The position numbers were made by a program, and so were the translations under genes. From Pelobates cultripes (Eukaryota; Chordata; Amphibia; Anura; Pelobatidae): a stretch of DNA of 64,000 bases. Below are positions 33,801-45,504 of this stretch, piece after piece (position 1 is the first letter of the stretch; the number at the start of each line of letters is the position of its first letter). The stretch spans positions 109,591,275-109,655,274 of the forward strand of contig OW240912.1 of the NCBI GenBank assembly GCA_933207985.1. The letters run 5' to 3'. The notes below the pieces were generated by a model, which saw nothing but the letters and a program-made list of their open reading frames with translations, was not told the origin of the DNA and did no database searches.

Positions 33801-33909
33801 TTCTTTACTGATCCGCAGTCAGTACAGGTCAGAGTTCCACTGCCTCCTGTTATATATGGGTGGTTGTGGATATTTTACTGTATTTATATGTTTATTACTG
33901 TATTGATTT

Positions 33910-34060
33910 ATTTATTTAGAGGGTATTTTTGCCTCTACATTCTTAGTGCTCTAATGATTGATTGATTTATTTAGCTAATCTCTATTTTCTTCACCTACCT
34001 GCTTAGTGCTGTAGTGATTGCTTGATTGATTGATTGATTTACTCTGTTTTTCTGCATCTA
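33910..34060 (+). repeat. About 60-65-bp leader repeats of DIRS copy 2
   Basis: Degenerate units containing CTACATTCTTAGTGCT, GTAGTGATTG and GATTTATTTAG. They resume beyond the L1-like insertion at 35518-35640 (GATTTATTTATTTAG, TTTGCTGTAGGGATG). They occupy the position of the CCTGCTGGGG repeats in copy 1. Confidence 0.6.
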
Positions 34061-34067
34061 CATTCTT

Positions 34068-35517
34068 TTTTTTTTTTTTTAATTCTTTATTTTTGTTGTG
34101 CAGTTAGTTACATGTTATCAACATACGCCACAATAGCGTATTTGAAGGTGTGTTTAGGTTTGACAGTGGCATGAGAAATTGCACATTTTTATATAGGTAT
34201 AACAAGATTGGTTAAACAGCGAAAACGTTAGCATAAGGTAGGGTGATTCACAGTGAACATTGCTAGAGTAACTTTGCTAGTGTAGTTGTAGTGTGGTTAC
34301 ATGCGTCTAGATTAGTAATGGCACAGACAGCACGGGAATTCAACCTTAATGAACAGGCTAGGCAGGCATATTTAACTGGTGGGCATACTGAATATGAGAT
34401 GTGAGCTTTCTAAGTTTAGTATACATCACAAGTGAGGTACATGAGTGAGTCAAATTATAGGCAAGGACCTGTGTACCTGGACCTGCCAGCCTAACATGTA
34501 GCACTAGAAAACAAGTGAACACGAGGAGTTAAATGCTTATCATATAACAACAAAAGAAATTAAAACAGTGCTAGGAGACATGTCAGGCCATCAGGAGATT
34601 AAATTAATTAGTTAAGATAGTCGCTTGCTAAGTATTGTTAGGAAAGTAGATAAACTATCAACACCACAGGGTCCTAAGAATGTAATGCATAGACTGAGGA
34701 TAACAAGAGCCATTACATTGCTGGTGTTGGTCTTGCCGTGTGTTAGCAGGAGTCACGTTAGCTAAATGGCACCAAATGCCACGGGTGAGTCACAGCAGGG
34801 AGTTAGGCCACAGTGAGTCCCAAGATTTTCCGGTCTATGAACCAGGGTTCCTCTTGGCTGTGCTCTGTCTTGAATCCTTGGGTGGTCAGTACTGTCAGGG
34901 CAGGTTCTGCTTCATGTCTTGTGGTATGTGCTACTGCAGGCACTTCCATTAGAGTGCGGTGAGGTCTTATTTGCAGTGTCCATAAACTTTGCTTTTTATT
35001 TTTTTTTTTCGTAAGGACCCGGCAGGGTAGCAGTGTGTGCTCATTCATTTGCTCCGTTGGCTTCCTCACTTTTAGGTAAGCATCCACTCGATCTCACAGG
35101 CAGCTCACGCACATGGTCGGCGCGCGGCGGCCATCTTGTGGGCCTTCGCCCAGCGGCTAATCCTCACCAGCGGCTGTTTAGGTCTGGGTTGATGTGCTGG
35201 CTGGTGCCCTTGCAGACCGGGATGACCCCCCCGGTTCAAAGGGGGGGGGGGAAGCGTGACGCCGGCTGGAGACCCGGGAGAGCGGCCGTCTCATCCCGGC
35301 TCAAGTCCCCATGGGCTCCGTGCCCCAGTCAGGTCACTGTCGGCGCCAGAGAGTCTCATGCGGTATACTAGTTTGCCCCAGTGACTGGGGGTCGGTGTGG
35401 TCGCCTGTGTGGTTTTCCAGTCTTGTAAAGCCTCCAATTTACACCGACTTCGGGCACTGGAGCGGGAGCTCAGACAGAGCACGTCTGATCCCGCCGGCGG
35501 TCAGGCCCCGCCCCCTC
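34068..35517 (-). mobile_element. 1,450-bp L1-like insertion with 14-bp TSD
   Basis: Target duplication GCATCTACATTCTT at 34054-34067 and 35518-35531. On the minus strand the copy starts GAGGGGGCGGGGCCTGAC, the same start as the L1-like copies at 39995 and 53300, and ends with AATTCTTTATTTTTGTTG-type 3' sequence and a T-run (poly-A on the minus strand). It has both ends but is far shorter than a full L1, and no ORF1 or reverse transcriptase motif is visible, so it is an internally deleted or non-autonomous derivative. Confidence 0.85.
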
Positions 35518-35639
35518 GCATCTACATTCTTATGGCTGCAGGGATTTATTTGTTTAGAATGTGTTTACCTTCCTACTGCCGTTATGATTTATTTATTTAG
35601 ATTGTATTTTCCTGTCCCTACTTTTTTGCTGTAGGGATG

Positions 35640-37640
35640 TATTTTCTATTATGACTTTTCTGCATTTTCCTGTTTTGGGCACCCCTGTCTGGGGATCGTT
35701 TTTTTTTTTCTCGGGTTTGGGGGCGTTTCCTTTTTTCTCTCCCTCCCTCTACCTTTTCAGGGTGGCTTTGCCTCCTTCACTTTTCGTCTGTTTTGCGGCC
35801 CACGTGTTGGATCCCGCCCGCCGGCTCTGTCCGCCGAGTGAGATCCTCTTCTTCCACCCCCCACCCGACCCACGTTTCTGCTCGCGGTATAACTGGCCTT
35901 CTGACGCGGCTCTGACAGTACTTAGGTAGACCGCGCCAGGGAGAAGGCGCTTGGTGATTGTGGGACCTACTTCCGGGTATACACGCCGGCTCCACAAGCT
36001 CCGGCAAGCCGTCCTAGCCTTTGAGCCAATGCAAGGATTGCTGCATGCCTTAGAGGATTACTGGAGAACGGATACTTTGCTAATTTACAAGTGGACTATA
36101 ACTCTGAACTCTTGGAGGACAACTCACCTTAACCTTAAGTATATCTTTCAACTATTGTCTGCAATATCATTTATTAATGAACCAATTCCTGCTTGCTCAA
36201 ATCTTCTCTGCTTCAAGTTACTAATTATATGGAGGACAACTCCCATCATGCTTATTTACTATGAACTGTTTCTTGCTTTGCAAATACTCTCTGCTACCTG
36301 CTTAATGTTTCTATTGAAGATTATTTCCAGCAACCTAAAGAATCTTATTTTATACTTCTCTGAGGAATACTTATTAATGAACTTTGTATTGTTTGATAAC
36401 ATGCACTTTCTTCTTATTGGATTATTGCCTATATGCAATTCATTTAAATTTATCAATCATTAAAACTTTGTTTGATTCTCAAATTGCCAGCAATCCTCTC
36501 TTTTCTTAAAGCTACAGTTTTGATACTTTAAAGATTCTTTGTTTCTTTATTATTGTAATTAAGGAGTTCTACAAGCTGCAGTTGAGTTCCAATCCAAATA
36601 ACCCAAGTAACATAACAGTAGAGGGGGGGCCTCCTACGCTCTTCTCTGCCTGAGTTCTCATACGTATGGAATAGTTTTCTCTGGGAGGACCCGGTGTCAA
36701 GACTTTAGTCCATGGAGGAGGACCCATCAGGCCCTGACCAGTTCGGCTGGATGATGGACCCGTTTGCTCAGTGATGGACGCTTCCCTCCAGGAGTGTTCG
36801 ACACGGAGACGTGGACGAGTCTCCTCCATTTGTTTGGTCTCAGGACCTTTCTACAGGTGCCTCGGTCTGCTGATACTTTGGCATTATGATCTCCGCTTCG
36901 GCAGAGTCAAACCTAGTTCCTGGATTCCTTGGAGCCTTGCTCATTTGATCTCGGGGATTGTAAGACTTTGGTCTGCATGGCGACCCTGACATAGTTGGGA
37001 TGGGTACGGATGTCCTAATTTTGCTACCGCTTTTACAGGGTTCGGGTATTGTTCAGTCACTTTATTACCAGGGACTGCCATATTATTTAGATTAGGTAGC
37101 ACGTACGACTGTTGTCGGCGGGCCTCGCTCTGCTAAGAATTCCCTTTACGATTCCTGAGGACGGGTATTCATCTCCCCAAGGGGTACACACATTTTTGTC
37201 ATGCTCCTATGGTGGGTTCTGTCGGGTTTTGCCCATTCACTGACTCTGGATTTATTTCCGTTATTATAACTTGTTTTTCTTTCAGATGGGTTCGGCGGTT
37301 TGGACCTTAGTTGTCTATCAGCCTTAGTTGGACCCGAGGGTCATATTCTTACTTTGGTAGTGCTCCCACCTTTAGGCACGGTTCAACGTCACCGTTTGTT
37401 TAAATGGTTCTTCCCTTTTTCTTGACCTTCATGTAACGCTTGGTTGTGGTTGGCATTGGTGGGGCGTATAGGTTTTTTCGGTTCACTTCAGTCAGTAACA
37501 CGGCCACTTCAGGTACCGACATGGCTGACATTTTTTCTCCAAGACACCGTACGCTTTCCTGCCTGTTACGAGGAGCTATCTTCGCAGAGTTTAGGTTGGT
37601 ATGGCGGATCGTGTTTCTCTGGTCTTTGCTGTCCGAGCAT
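35640..37640. other. Interior of DIRS copy 2, no recognisable gene
   Basis: GC-rich to about 36050, AT-rich at 36050-36580, then mixed. The open frame at 35951-36463 (170 codons) has no motif and spans the AT-rich part. A short frame just before the internal complementary region may be a remnant of the recombinase C-terminus, but the tyrosine box is not legible. Confidence 0.45.
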
Positions 37641-37649
37641 TAAAACAGC

Positions 37650-37762
37650 AAATATGAAGCCTCTTGTCATGCTATAAAATTGTAGCTTATACTAGCTTTA
37701 GTGTAACTATGTTTTTTTTTAAAAACTATAATCTTAATTGTATTAATGACAGGAGGCAAATA
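37650..37762 (+). repeat. Internal complementary region of DIRS copy 2
   Basis: Contains GAAGCCTCTTGTCATGC, GCTTATACTAGCTTTAGTGT and TTAATGACAGGAGGC. The inverse complement equals the joined right and left ends of copy 2 (38335-38382 and 33653-33670). Confidence 0.85.
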
Positions 37763-38204
37763 TTTCCCTCCCAGTTTCTCCCTCCCCTTGGTGTTTGTTG
37801 GTTTGACTGACTTGTTGTTTATTCACCTTGTCTCCTGGGCTAGGCTGGTTATCTGGGGAAGTTGGGGTTTATCTGGGATATGGTAGCGTCCGTATTTTAT
37901 GATGGGGATTCAGGTTTTTTCACTATCTGGGATATTAAACTGTCAGTATTTACGATGGGGATTCATGTTTTCTCAGTACATTTCATTCGCTAATCAGTGT
38001 TTTCGACTCTGTTTATCTCATTTCAGTTTAATGGTTTGGCTACAGTTCTTAGATCCGACTACTCTACAGGATAAAGGTCAAGGCTTCACCCACTGGTTCC
38101 ACGGTTTCAATTTCGGATGGCATTCATCGTTATGTTATGTTTGTTTCTCCTGTTATTGTATTTGTGGTGTATTGTTCATGTACTTTATTTGTCGCAGCGT
38201 GAAA

Positions 38205-38382
38205 AAGGAAATAGTTGGGAGAAGCCTTTTATAGATTCCTGATTTTTTGTCTATGTTGTTTTTATCTCTATGTTAATGTGCTGCTGTGGAGTTCTAGTAA
38301 AGAGAGACTTAAGCAAATATTCGCCTCCTGTCATTAATAAAATTAAGATTATGGTTACACTAAAGCTAGTATAATCTACAAT
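38205..38382 (+). repeat. Right inverted terminal repeat of DIRS copy 2
   Basis: Inverse complement of the left repeat, followed by about 50 bp specific to this end (ATTAAGATTATGGTTACAC to ATAATCTACAATT). It marks the end of the tandem DIRS pair. Confidence 0.85.
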
Positions 38383-38545
38383 TACTTCTATTAAGGTTAA
38401 ATAAGGAGACATTCCCATATTTGTAAACCAGTTCCTACCTTGCCATTATATTTACAAAACATCTTATCTACCAATAAAGAAAGTATGCACATAAGTGTAA
38501 AACAATGTACTCACATGTTACTTTTTTAAAATGTTTGACTTAATT

Positions 38546-38690
38546 TTAGATTGTAAGCTCACTTGGTCAGAGCCCTCTTCACTTACTGTTTCAGTATGTC
38601 AATCATGTTTTGTACGAATTTAGTGTTTGTCTTGTTTATCTATTGTATAGTGCTGTAGAATATGTTGGTACAATATGAATAATTGTAATT
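38546..38690 (+). mobile_element. LINE or SINE 3'-end fragment
   Basis: AGATTGTAAGCTCACTTGG, GAGCCCTCTTCACTTACTG and TAGTGCTGTAGAATATGTTG form the well-known 3'-end sequence of an abundant amphibian L2/CR1-like repeat. No coding part is present. Confidence 0.55.
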
Positions 38691-39589
38691 ACCTTATACT
38701 ATATACTGATTGCAAAGCAGTACCCCATATAGTGGCACAATTATGGCTTCATTTCTGTTAACCTTTTCATTGTGTTTTCTTCCCATAACCGTTTGTCTCA
38801 ACGCACATTTGCCGTCTAGAGTGTTCTTTTTGGCGTGCATTTTAAATAAAATAATGATCACCAAAAAGAAATACAGAAACACACATTGCCAATGAACATC
38901 TGAAAGATGTCAAGTTCACTTGTTATTTGATACTACCTGTCCTGATATACTTAATCAGTTGGTAAAACATCCATTTGAAGTTTAGCAAATGGATTCACAT
39001 TTCAAATGCATCTCTGTTAATCTTGAAGGTCGATTTAAAGCAGCACCAGGCAATAGAGCTCTCCCTTTCTCTGTAAAACGTTCCCTTTATTTAATGTAAT
39101 ATAAATCCTCTTCCTCTTGTACTGTAATGATGTATGTCTCTGCCCATTAAATCATGCACACTTCGTTGGTCTTTATATTAGAATAGAAATGCACTAATTA
39201 TAAAAGCCCTTTTTGTTAAAGGTTATTTGAATCTATTCACTTCATGTTAATTGCTACAGTTTTTGTTGTCAAACCTTTCCTCGGTTTCTTTGATTGTATT
39301 GTCTTGTCGCTCAAGGTTTGACCAGTGGGGATAGCTTTCAGCTGATAAAGGTTTTCATCACCTATTGTATAGAACAGGAACCAACTTTTTACGAGTAAAA
39401 AAAAAAATCTATAACATTGTAAATGGTGGAGTCACGCTATTTATTTCATTATGTTAAGAAAAATATATTTTGGCTGTTAACAATTTTCTTATGTTATAAA
39501 ATACTAGATATTATACATAATTGCAAACCTAATATACAGTTTTATCCTCTAAGACTATATGTAACATGTCATGTTTTGGACATACTATA
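38690..39589. other. AT-rich non-coding DNA
   Basis: No gene or element recognised. Confidence 0.45.
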
Positions 39590-39993
39590 AAAAATTAATA
39601 ATTTACTTATACACAGATTAGCCACAATACATCACCCTCGTGCTTCCAAAACAGCTCTAATGCGTTGAGGCATGGACTCCTCAAGACCTCTGAACATGTC
39701 CTGTATTATATGGCACCAAGACAAAGATAACAGATCCTGCAAGTTGAGAGGTGGGGTCTCCATATTTTGGACAGGTGCTCACTCAGATTGAGATCTGGGG
39801 AATTTGGATGCAACCTCTTGAATTTATTAGCATGTCCCTCAAACCGTTCCTGAACAATTTTGCAGTGTGCATTATCCTGCTAAAAGAGCTCACTAACATC
39901 AGAGAACACAATTGATATGAAGGGGTGTACATGGTCTGCAACAATCTCCAGGTAGATGACACGTGTCAAAGTAACAACAACAACATGAATGCC
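39590..39993 (-). pseudogene. Tc1-like transposase fragment, minus strand
   Basis: Read on the minus strand it contains GIHVVVVTLTRVIYLEIVAD and HVHPFISIVFSDVSELF, the block around the second catalytic aspartate of the same Tc1 family as 2822-4112. The 3' part follows toward 39590, degraded. The 5' half is missing because an L1-like element starts at about 39995. Confidence 0.8.
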
Positions 39994-40092
39994 GGGGGCG
40001 TGGCCTGACTGTCGATGGAGTGAGACACACTCAACCTGAGCTCCTAGGCCCCAACCTGCTAAACTACAATAAATCAATAAATTAAACTACAA

Positions 40093-40983
40093 ATGGGGAA
40101 ATCTAAGCGAATGGGTATAGCTAATACCTCCTGTGTGAGCCCAGCTAGACAAAATTCCGGCCCGATGGACAAATTCCTCACAACACCGCAAGGCCCTTGT
40201 GGCACCGATGACACCACCACGACAACACCGTCGTCGCCAAGCTCCAACGCGGCACACTTGAGCCAGACCTCCCCAGCGACCACCAGCTAGCCCAAATATC
40301 AGCAGATATAGCAAGAATTATAGTAAGCATGCTTACCTGCAAGGACAAGGTGGATATGGTCGCGGAGCTGAGAGCAGTCATCAGGGAGGAAATCACGGCA
40401 GTCCGCAGAGATCTTACAACGCTGGAGCAACGCGTAGATGACCTAGAAGTAGACCGTCTACAGAACACCCAATACGGGCAGGCAGTGGAGCTGGCAACTG
40501 GGAGGCAAGGAAACATCCTTCTGGATATCCGCCGACAGGTCGAGGACCTCGATAATAGAGGCCGCCGAAAGAACATAAGAGTCCGAGGCCTACCAGAGGC
40601 GGAAGGGGAAGACCCCCAAGAGGTCCTCATAGGCCTGTTCATGCACCTCCTAAGGGACACAGCCCCCAACGATTTCGGCATTGAGAGAGCGCACCGGGCC
40701 TTGCGGGCCCCTAGAAGAGACGGCCTACCGAGAGACATCATCTGCTCACTGGAATCATTTCAACTAAAGGAAACTCTAATGCAGGTGGCTAGAGTGCAGC
40801 AAAGGATTTCATATATGGACTCCCAGGTCTCCCTTTATCAAGACCTGTCCACAATCACCCTAGATGGCTGCCGGGCCCTGAGGCCGCTAACCCGGATGCT
40901 GCAGGAGAGGAGGATTCCCTACAAACGGGGGTTCCCATTTAGCCTGCAGGCAAGAATGGGCAACATATGGCACACAATTTGAT
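40093..40983 (+). pseudogene. L1-like ORF1 protein, one frameshift
   Basis: Starts MGKSKRMGIANTSCVSPARQ; the N-terminal low-complexity segment (Thr/Ser-rich) ends in a frameshift near 40255-40290. The main frame continues with DHQLAQISADIARIIVS and a coiled-coil stretch rich in heptad leucines (VAELRAVIREEITAVRRDLT to LEQRVDDLEVDR). Then come the RRM-type segment NIRVRGLPEAEGEDPQEVLI, the conserved IERAHRALRAPRRDGLPRDI block, and a C-terminal domain ending GFPFSLQARMGN. The order matches L1 ORF1 (nucleic-acid-binding chaperone forming RNPs in the cytoplasm). One frameshift separates it from an intact gene. Confidence 0.85.
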
Positions 40984-40999
40984 GGCCAAACGACGTGCC

Positions 41000-43020
41000 C
41001 CGCTTCCTGAGTGCAGCCAGCTTACCTGCAGTACAGATCCCGAATTGGATCCTGTAAGGACCTCCGGCCCGGGCAACAGGACCATCGGAAGTGGTGCACA
41101 ATCTCTGGACAGACCTCGTCCCACAACAGCGCAGAGGAGGCCCAGAGGTCCCCGAAGAATAGACTCAGCCAAGTGCCTCCCTTAAGAAAGCAATGTTCAT
41201 GCACCGAACCGGACTGGACTTGCGCACTCCGTGACCCCGGGCCATTAGATAATGAAGACCCACCGACCCAGACCCACTTGATAGAAGACATAGACTGGGG
41301 TATGTATTCTTCCTAAACGTCACCCAATAGCCTTAGACGGGAGGCATGTGTGGGATCCAAATAGGTGGGGAGGGAAGGATCAACCCAGGGGGTGGACAAA
41401 AGGGTAGAGTGTCCCACCGGGATGCCCTAATGCATAGGCCCTGAGGTTAGGAGGGTGTGGGTGCTCATGGGGATGGGAGGGAGATCAGAAAGACCCCAGC
41501 CGTTATCAATCAGGCCCGTAACAGGCAACGCATACCCACACAAAGCCCCAACAACTGGGACACTAAAAGAACAGCGGCATGGACAGTGGGATGATGGGTT
41601 AAGGGGGAACGAAAGAGTGTGGGGGGACTAGGCCTGGGGTGGGACAGGTGTTGGGTAAGAGAATCTCTTAAATGTTGGGTAGAATATTGTACATAGTTTA
41701 AAAAGATTTGTTGCAGCTGTTGGCCCCTCAGATGAGAGCCCCTTACATACTACTCTCAAACACTGTAAGCACACTGCATGAAAATGTTTGAAACACTGGC
41801 CCAAGGCGTTGCAACTACATAGAACCAAGGGAGATTAATGAGGAGCTAGAGGGAGGGGACTGGAATAGAATGGGCGTGAGAAGCGGAATCTGCTGGAACA
41901 TAAGTTGGGGATAGTATGAGGGAGGATGGGCCGCATTATTGCAAAGGAAGGAAGTGGGGAAGAGAACATAAAACAAGGGGAAGGAACCAAAAAAGGAAGG
42001 AAAACCCATTGCAAATGCCCCATACCGGGAGACCCCCCCCCCTTTGGCGACCACCTCCTACACACACACATATCCCACACCAAATAAGCGTGCAGTGCAA
42101 AAGTCTAGATCACGGGTAAACTACATGCCAAAAGCAAAATGCACAAAACCCCTCTGACATTTACCCAAGAAAGGGAGGAACCGCTTGGTGAGAAAAGGGC
42201 CATATTCAAAGGCAGCCCAACAAGGGAACCAACCAGCTAATACTAGGGCCCACTTACCAGACGCAACACCAAAGACGGGCACACACTACAGTACAGCTAA
42301 ACACATAGGACGGCACACTACAACGATAGAGCCTCACCACGGGAGGGGAACACAACATGGACCAAAACAATGGGAGACACTAGCCCACGACTCACTGGAA
42401 CTCTAAGAATACACCAACGAAAGGTGACACCACAGAACACGGGAGCGGTAAGCAGGGCATGACAGGTCTAGTCTGAACCTGGCTAACCTATGAGCAGAGG
42501 GGGAAGATCTGGAAAAAACAAAAATGGGAACCATAGGTAATGCCGGGGATGAGAGAAACCTGGGAGGAACACATCAACACAATGCGAGCCGCAGAATCAC
42601 AAACAAGACACACAACACCGATTGAGACCAGGAGGATGGGAACACATAAAACACCCCCAAACTAGCTAACACTGACAATACGACAACAAACGCCTCCAGC
42701 AGGTTGGTAGCTGATGGAGAGGAGGGAAGACAACTGACCGCACAACCGGACAACACCACTACCAAAGGTGGCACCACTGAACCTCACTGAGACAGACCCA
42801 TACTGTAATTAAAACCGGGGTTCCGCGGGATGGGCATACCACCCAACCCCTGGAACGACTGCACCCAGTGCAGGGTTGACGTCACACCCATACAACTCCC
42901 CATCCTAAGTGCCGGACAGACACTTCTCCAGAACGCCCACCCCTGACCCCTACTAACATGACAACACCCCCTTCCCTTCTTCCCTACCAGTGCCGCTGAG
43001 GACGGGACGCCCCGCCCCAA
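41000..43020. other. Region between ORF1 and ORF2 remnant, no clear gene
   Basis: About 2 kb with many short open frames and no recognisable domain. It contains poly-purine stretches (for example 41930-42000). It may be L1 inter-ORF and decayed sequence plus small insertions; I cannot place boundaries. Confidence 0.4.
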
Positions 43021-43021
43021 G

Positions 43022-44150
43022 ATGGCAGTCAAACGGGTTTTCCTTGACTCAGCTGACATATTGGTCCAATGATGTCCAGGGACTCAATACACCACAAAAG
43101 CGCTCAAACTTGCATCGACGGCTGTGGACCGTGACTACCACAGTAACCCGTACCTTAACTGAATACTTTACAACTAATGACAGCCCAGACACTCCACCAT
43201 TAATGCTATGGGAGGCTCATAAATGTGTTATCCGGGGGCACCTTATCGCAGCTAGCACCAGACGCAAAAGAGATCGAAGGAAGCGCATCACTAACCTGAC
43301 AAAATAAATAGCAGAGCTAGAAAAATAGCACAAGCGCACTTTGGACGATGGTACATACCTCCGCCTCACGCAGATATGCAGAGAGCTCAGAAATATACTG
43401 TCCCAAGGACTGCTACATACCGCGAGGAAAGCATCCAGGTATTTTTATGAACACTAATAAAAGTGGCAGACTGCTGGCAAGGATGCTCCAGGAAAAACGG
43501 AGAACACAACATGTCCACAAAGTACACATGAGATGAGGAGGCATTACACGGCTCCCTGAGGGCATTCTAAACGCGTTCCGGGAATATTATGCGGCGCTAT
43601 ACGACCAGGCGCAAAATCGGACGGGACCGGCAGCAAAACAATACCAGGAACGGATTGCCACATACTTGGAGGACCATGTTTTCTGTAAGCTTACCCCAGA
43701 ACAGGAAGCCGACCTAGAACTGCCCCTGGCGATCAAAGAACTAGCAGAAGCACAACGAAACCACACAGAGCCTCAAGACCCAGTCCCAGTCTCATATACC
43801 TTCAAGGACATTCTACTACCCAGACTCCTGACGGGAATCAGTTCCATACGAAACGGAGGTCAATTCCACACAGACACCCTGACGGCGACAGTCACGATCA
43901 TACCAAAGGAAGGCAAGGACCCAACAAACTCCGCCAGCTACCGGCCAATCTCGCTGTTGAATGCATACTTAAAACTCTTCGCCAAAGCCATGGCCCTCAG
44001 AGTTGCACGGACGTTCCCAGACCTGGTACATCTGGACCAAGTCGGTTTCATACCCGGAAGGGAAGCCAGGATCAATACCATCCAGACCCTCAACATCATC
44101 CACACAGCCACGGACAGCAAATGGGACATGGTGCTAATGTCCACCGACCA
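43022..44150 (+). pseudogene. L1-like ORF2 remnant: endonuclease deleted, reverse transcriptase truncated
   Basis: Begins MAVKRVFLDSADIL with the NDVQGLNTPQKRSNLHRRLW block just after it, the first strand of the AP-type endonuclease. The frame then jumps directly (near 43120) to LTEYFTTNDSPDTPP and LWEAHKCVIRGHLIA, which normally lie after the endonuclease, so its catalytic core is missing. The reverse transcriptase is recognisable in SYRPISLLNAYLKLFAKAMA and LDQVGFIPGREARINTIQTL (43940-44100) and stops before the YADD box. Several stops and frameshifts are present. Confidence 0.85.
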
Positions 44151-44169
44151 CAGGTACTTAGTTAAATGG

Positions 44170-44760
44170 TACCCCCTCATTATTTTTAGGGTGAGGGGGG
44201 TAGGTAGGTGTTAGTTTTTTGGGGGAGGGGGTGACTAGGGGTTTGGGGACCCCTACTCTCCTGGGGGGGTTATTTTATTTATTTAGGGCCCCCACCCACC
44301 GCTCAGGGGTGGGGGCCAGGGGGAAGGACATTAGGTCCCCCTAATTAGTATTTAGGGCCCCCACCAACTGCTCAGGGGTGGGGCCAGGGGGGAGGACATT
44401 AGGTCCTCCCCCCTAATTAGTATTTTAGGGCCCCCACCCACCGCTCAGGGGTGGCGGCAGGGGGAAGGACATTAGGTCCCAATTAGTATTTTAGGGCCCC
44501 CACCCACCGCTCAGGGGTGGGGGCCAGGAGGGAGGACATTAGGTCCCCCCTAATTAGTATTTTAGGGCCCCCACCCACCGCTCAGGGGTGTGGGCAAGGG
44601 GGGAGGACATTAGCTCCTCCCCCCAATTATTATTTAGGGCACCCACCCACTGCTCAGGGGTGGGGGCCATGGGGGAGGACATTAGGTCCCCCCATTACTT
44701 TACTTTAGGGCCCCCACCCGCAGCTTATGGGTGGGGGCCGGGGGGAGGACAATAGTAATC
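44170..44760. repeat. Minisatellite of about 70-bp hairpin units
   Basis: About seven units sharing AGGGCCCCCACCCACCGCTC followed by AGGGGTGGGGGCC and GGACATTAGGTCC. Each unit contains GGCCCCCACC against GGTGGGGGCC separated by 8-10 bases, so each can fold into a hairpin. It begins exactly where the L1-like ORF2 is cut. Confidence 0.9.
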
Positions 44761-44814
44761 TTTACTTAGTATTAGTAAATTTAGATTTAGTCATCTTTAC
44801 TTAGTATTAGTAAA

Positions 44815-44905
44815 TTTGGCTGAAAGACCAATTTAGGTCTTTCAGCTTTTTAGTAGATAGCTCCCTAATACCATGGGAATTAGGGAGTTATCTACTTATT
44901 CATCC
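44815..44905. repeat. Two adjacent palindromes
   Basis: GCTGAAAGACC against GGTCTTTCAGC (44818-44849), then GTAGATAGCTCCCTAAT against ATTAGGGAGTTATCTAC (44853-44902). Both are short-loop hairpins next to the hairpin-rich minisatellite; they may belong to the same foldback element. Confidence 0.75.
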
Positions 44906-45094
44906 CTATCATTACATTGACTGGCCAAGTAACTTACATTTTATATGAATGTATGTTACTTGATTGTTGTTAAGTGTTGCAAATGCTTACTGCTGAATCC
45001 TGGCTATGTTTGTATACTTTTTATTTAAAATTGTATACAGTGTAACATTCTTCTTCTTCCACTGGGTAAGTATATTAGTACTTAGGCAATACTG

Positions 45095-45215
45095 TGCTTC
45101 GGAAATTAGGCACTTCGGCAACTTCAGAACTTCGGCACTTCGGAAATTCAGTAATTTCGGAACTTCGGGACCTCGGTAATTCGGCACTTCGGCAATTCGG
45201 CACTTTGGCTATTTG
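45095..45215. repeat. ACTTCGGCA/AATTCGGCA minisatellite
   Basis: Degenerate 9-bp units (CACTTCGGC, AATTCGGCA, GAACTTCGG), about 12 in number. Open frames on both strands across it are due to the repeat. Confidence 0.85.
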
Positions 45216-45370
45216 GACTTTCAGAAGAATTACCAGGAATCAGGAACCGGAAATCAAGAACCTGGAACCAGAACATAAACCAGGACCATGGACCAGGATC
45301 ATGAACATGAATGTCAGGAGATTGGGAGCAAGCACCAGAACAACCAAGCACTGACTAAGTGCAGTGACTT

Positions 45371-45408
45371 GGCTCTTCCCTGTCATTTGACTTGACAGGG
45401 AAGAGCCG
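45371..45408. repeat. Perfect hairpin GGCTCTTCCCTGTCA
   Basis: GGCTCTTCCCTGTCA and its complement TGACAGGGAAGAGCC are separated by an 8-base loop. It resembles an intrinsic hairpin of a small foldback element; no gene is near. Confidence 0.8.
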
Positions 45409-45504
45409 ATCACATGGATAGCTTACATCCCCCTGCAGGCGAATTCATGAAGGAAGAGCCATGATCATGTTGATTGCACCAAAGCTTCTTCCACCTGCTC
45501 ATCC

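Larger units (their letters stand above)
33653..38382 (+). mobile_element. DIRS-type element (copy 2), no recognisable coding domain
   Basis: Left end AATTTTATAGCATGACAAGA, inverted repeats at 33664-33800 and about 38205-38330 sharing for example AGAACTCCACAGCAGCACAT. An internal complementary region at 37650-37762 matches its own ends rather than those of copy 1. No gag, reverse transcriptase or recombinase motif is recognisable in between. Repeats and spacing mark it as a non-autonomous DIRS derivative of another subfamily, about 3.3 kb before the L1-like insertion at 34068-35517. Confidence 0.85.
39995..44150 (+). mobile_element. L1-like LINE, 5' complete, internally deleted, 3'-truncated
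   Basis: Begins GGGGGCGTGGCCTGACTG, shared with the 5' ends of the minus-strand copies at 35517 and 53300. It carries ORF1 (40093-40983), a long non-coding or decayed segment (41000-43020), and ORF2 remnants (43022-44150) lacking most of the endonuclease and everything after the first part of the reverse transcriptase. It runs into a tandem array at 44170 without a poly-A tail. Confidence 0.85.

Noticed and set aside
35951..36463. 170-codon plus-strand open frame in DIRS copy 2
   Set aside because: It spans AT-rich DNA, is rich in L, I, F and N as expected from base composition, and shows no DIRS or other domain.
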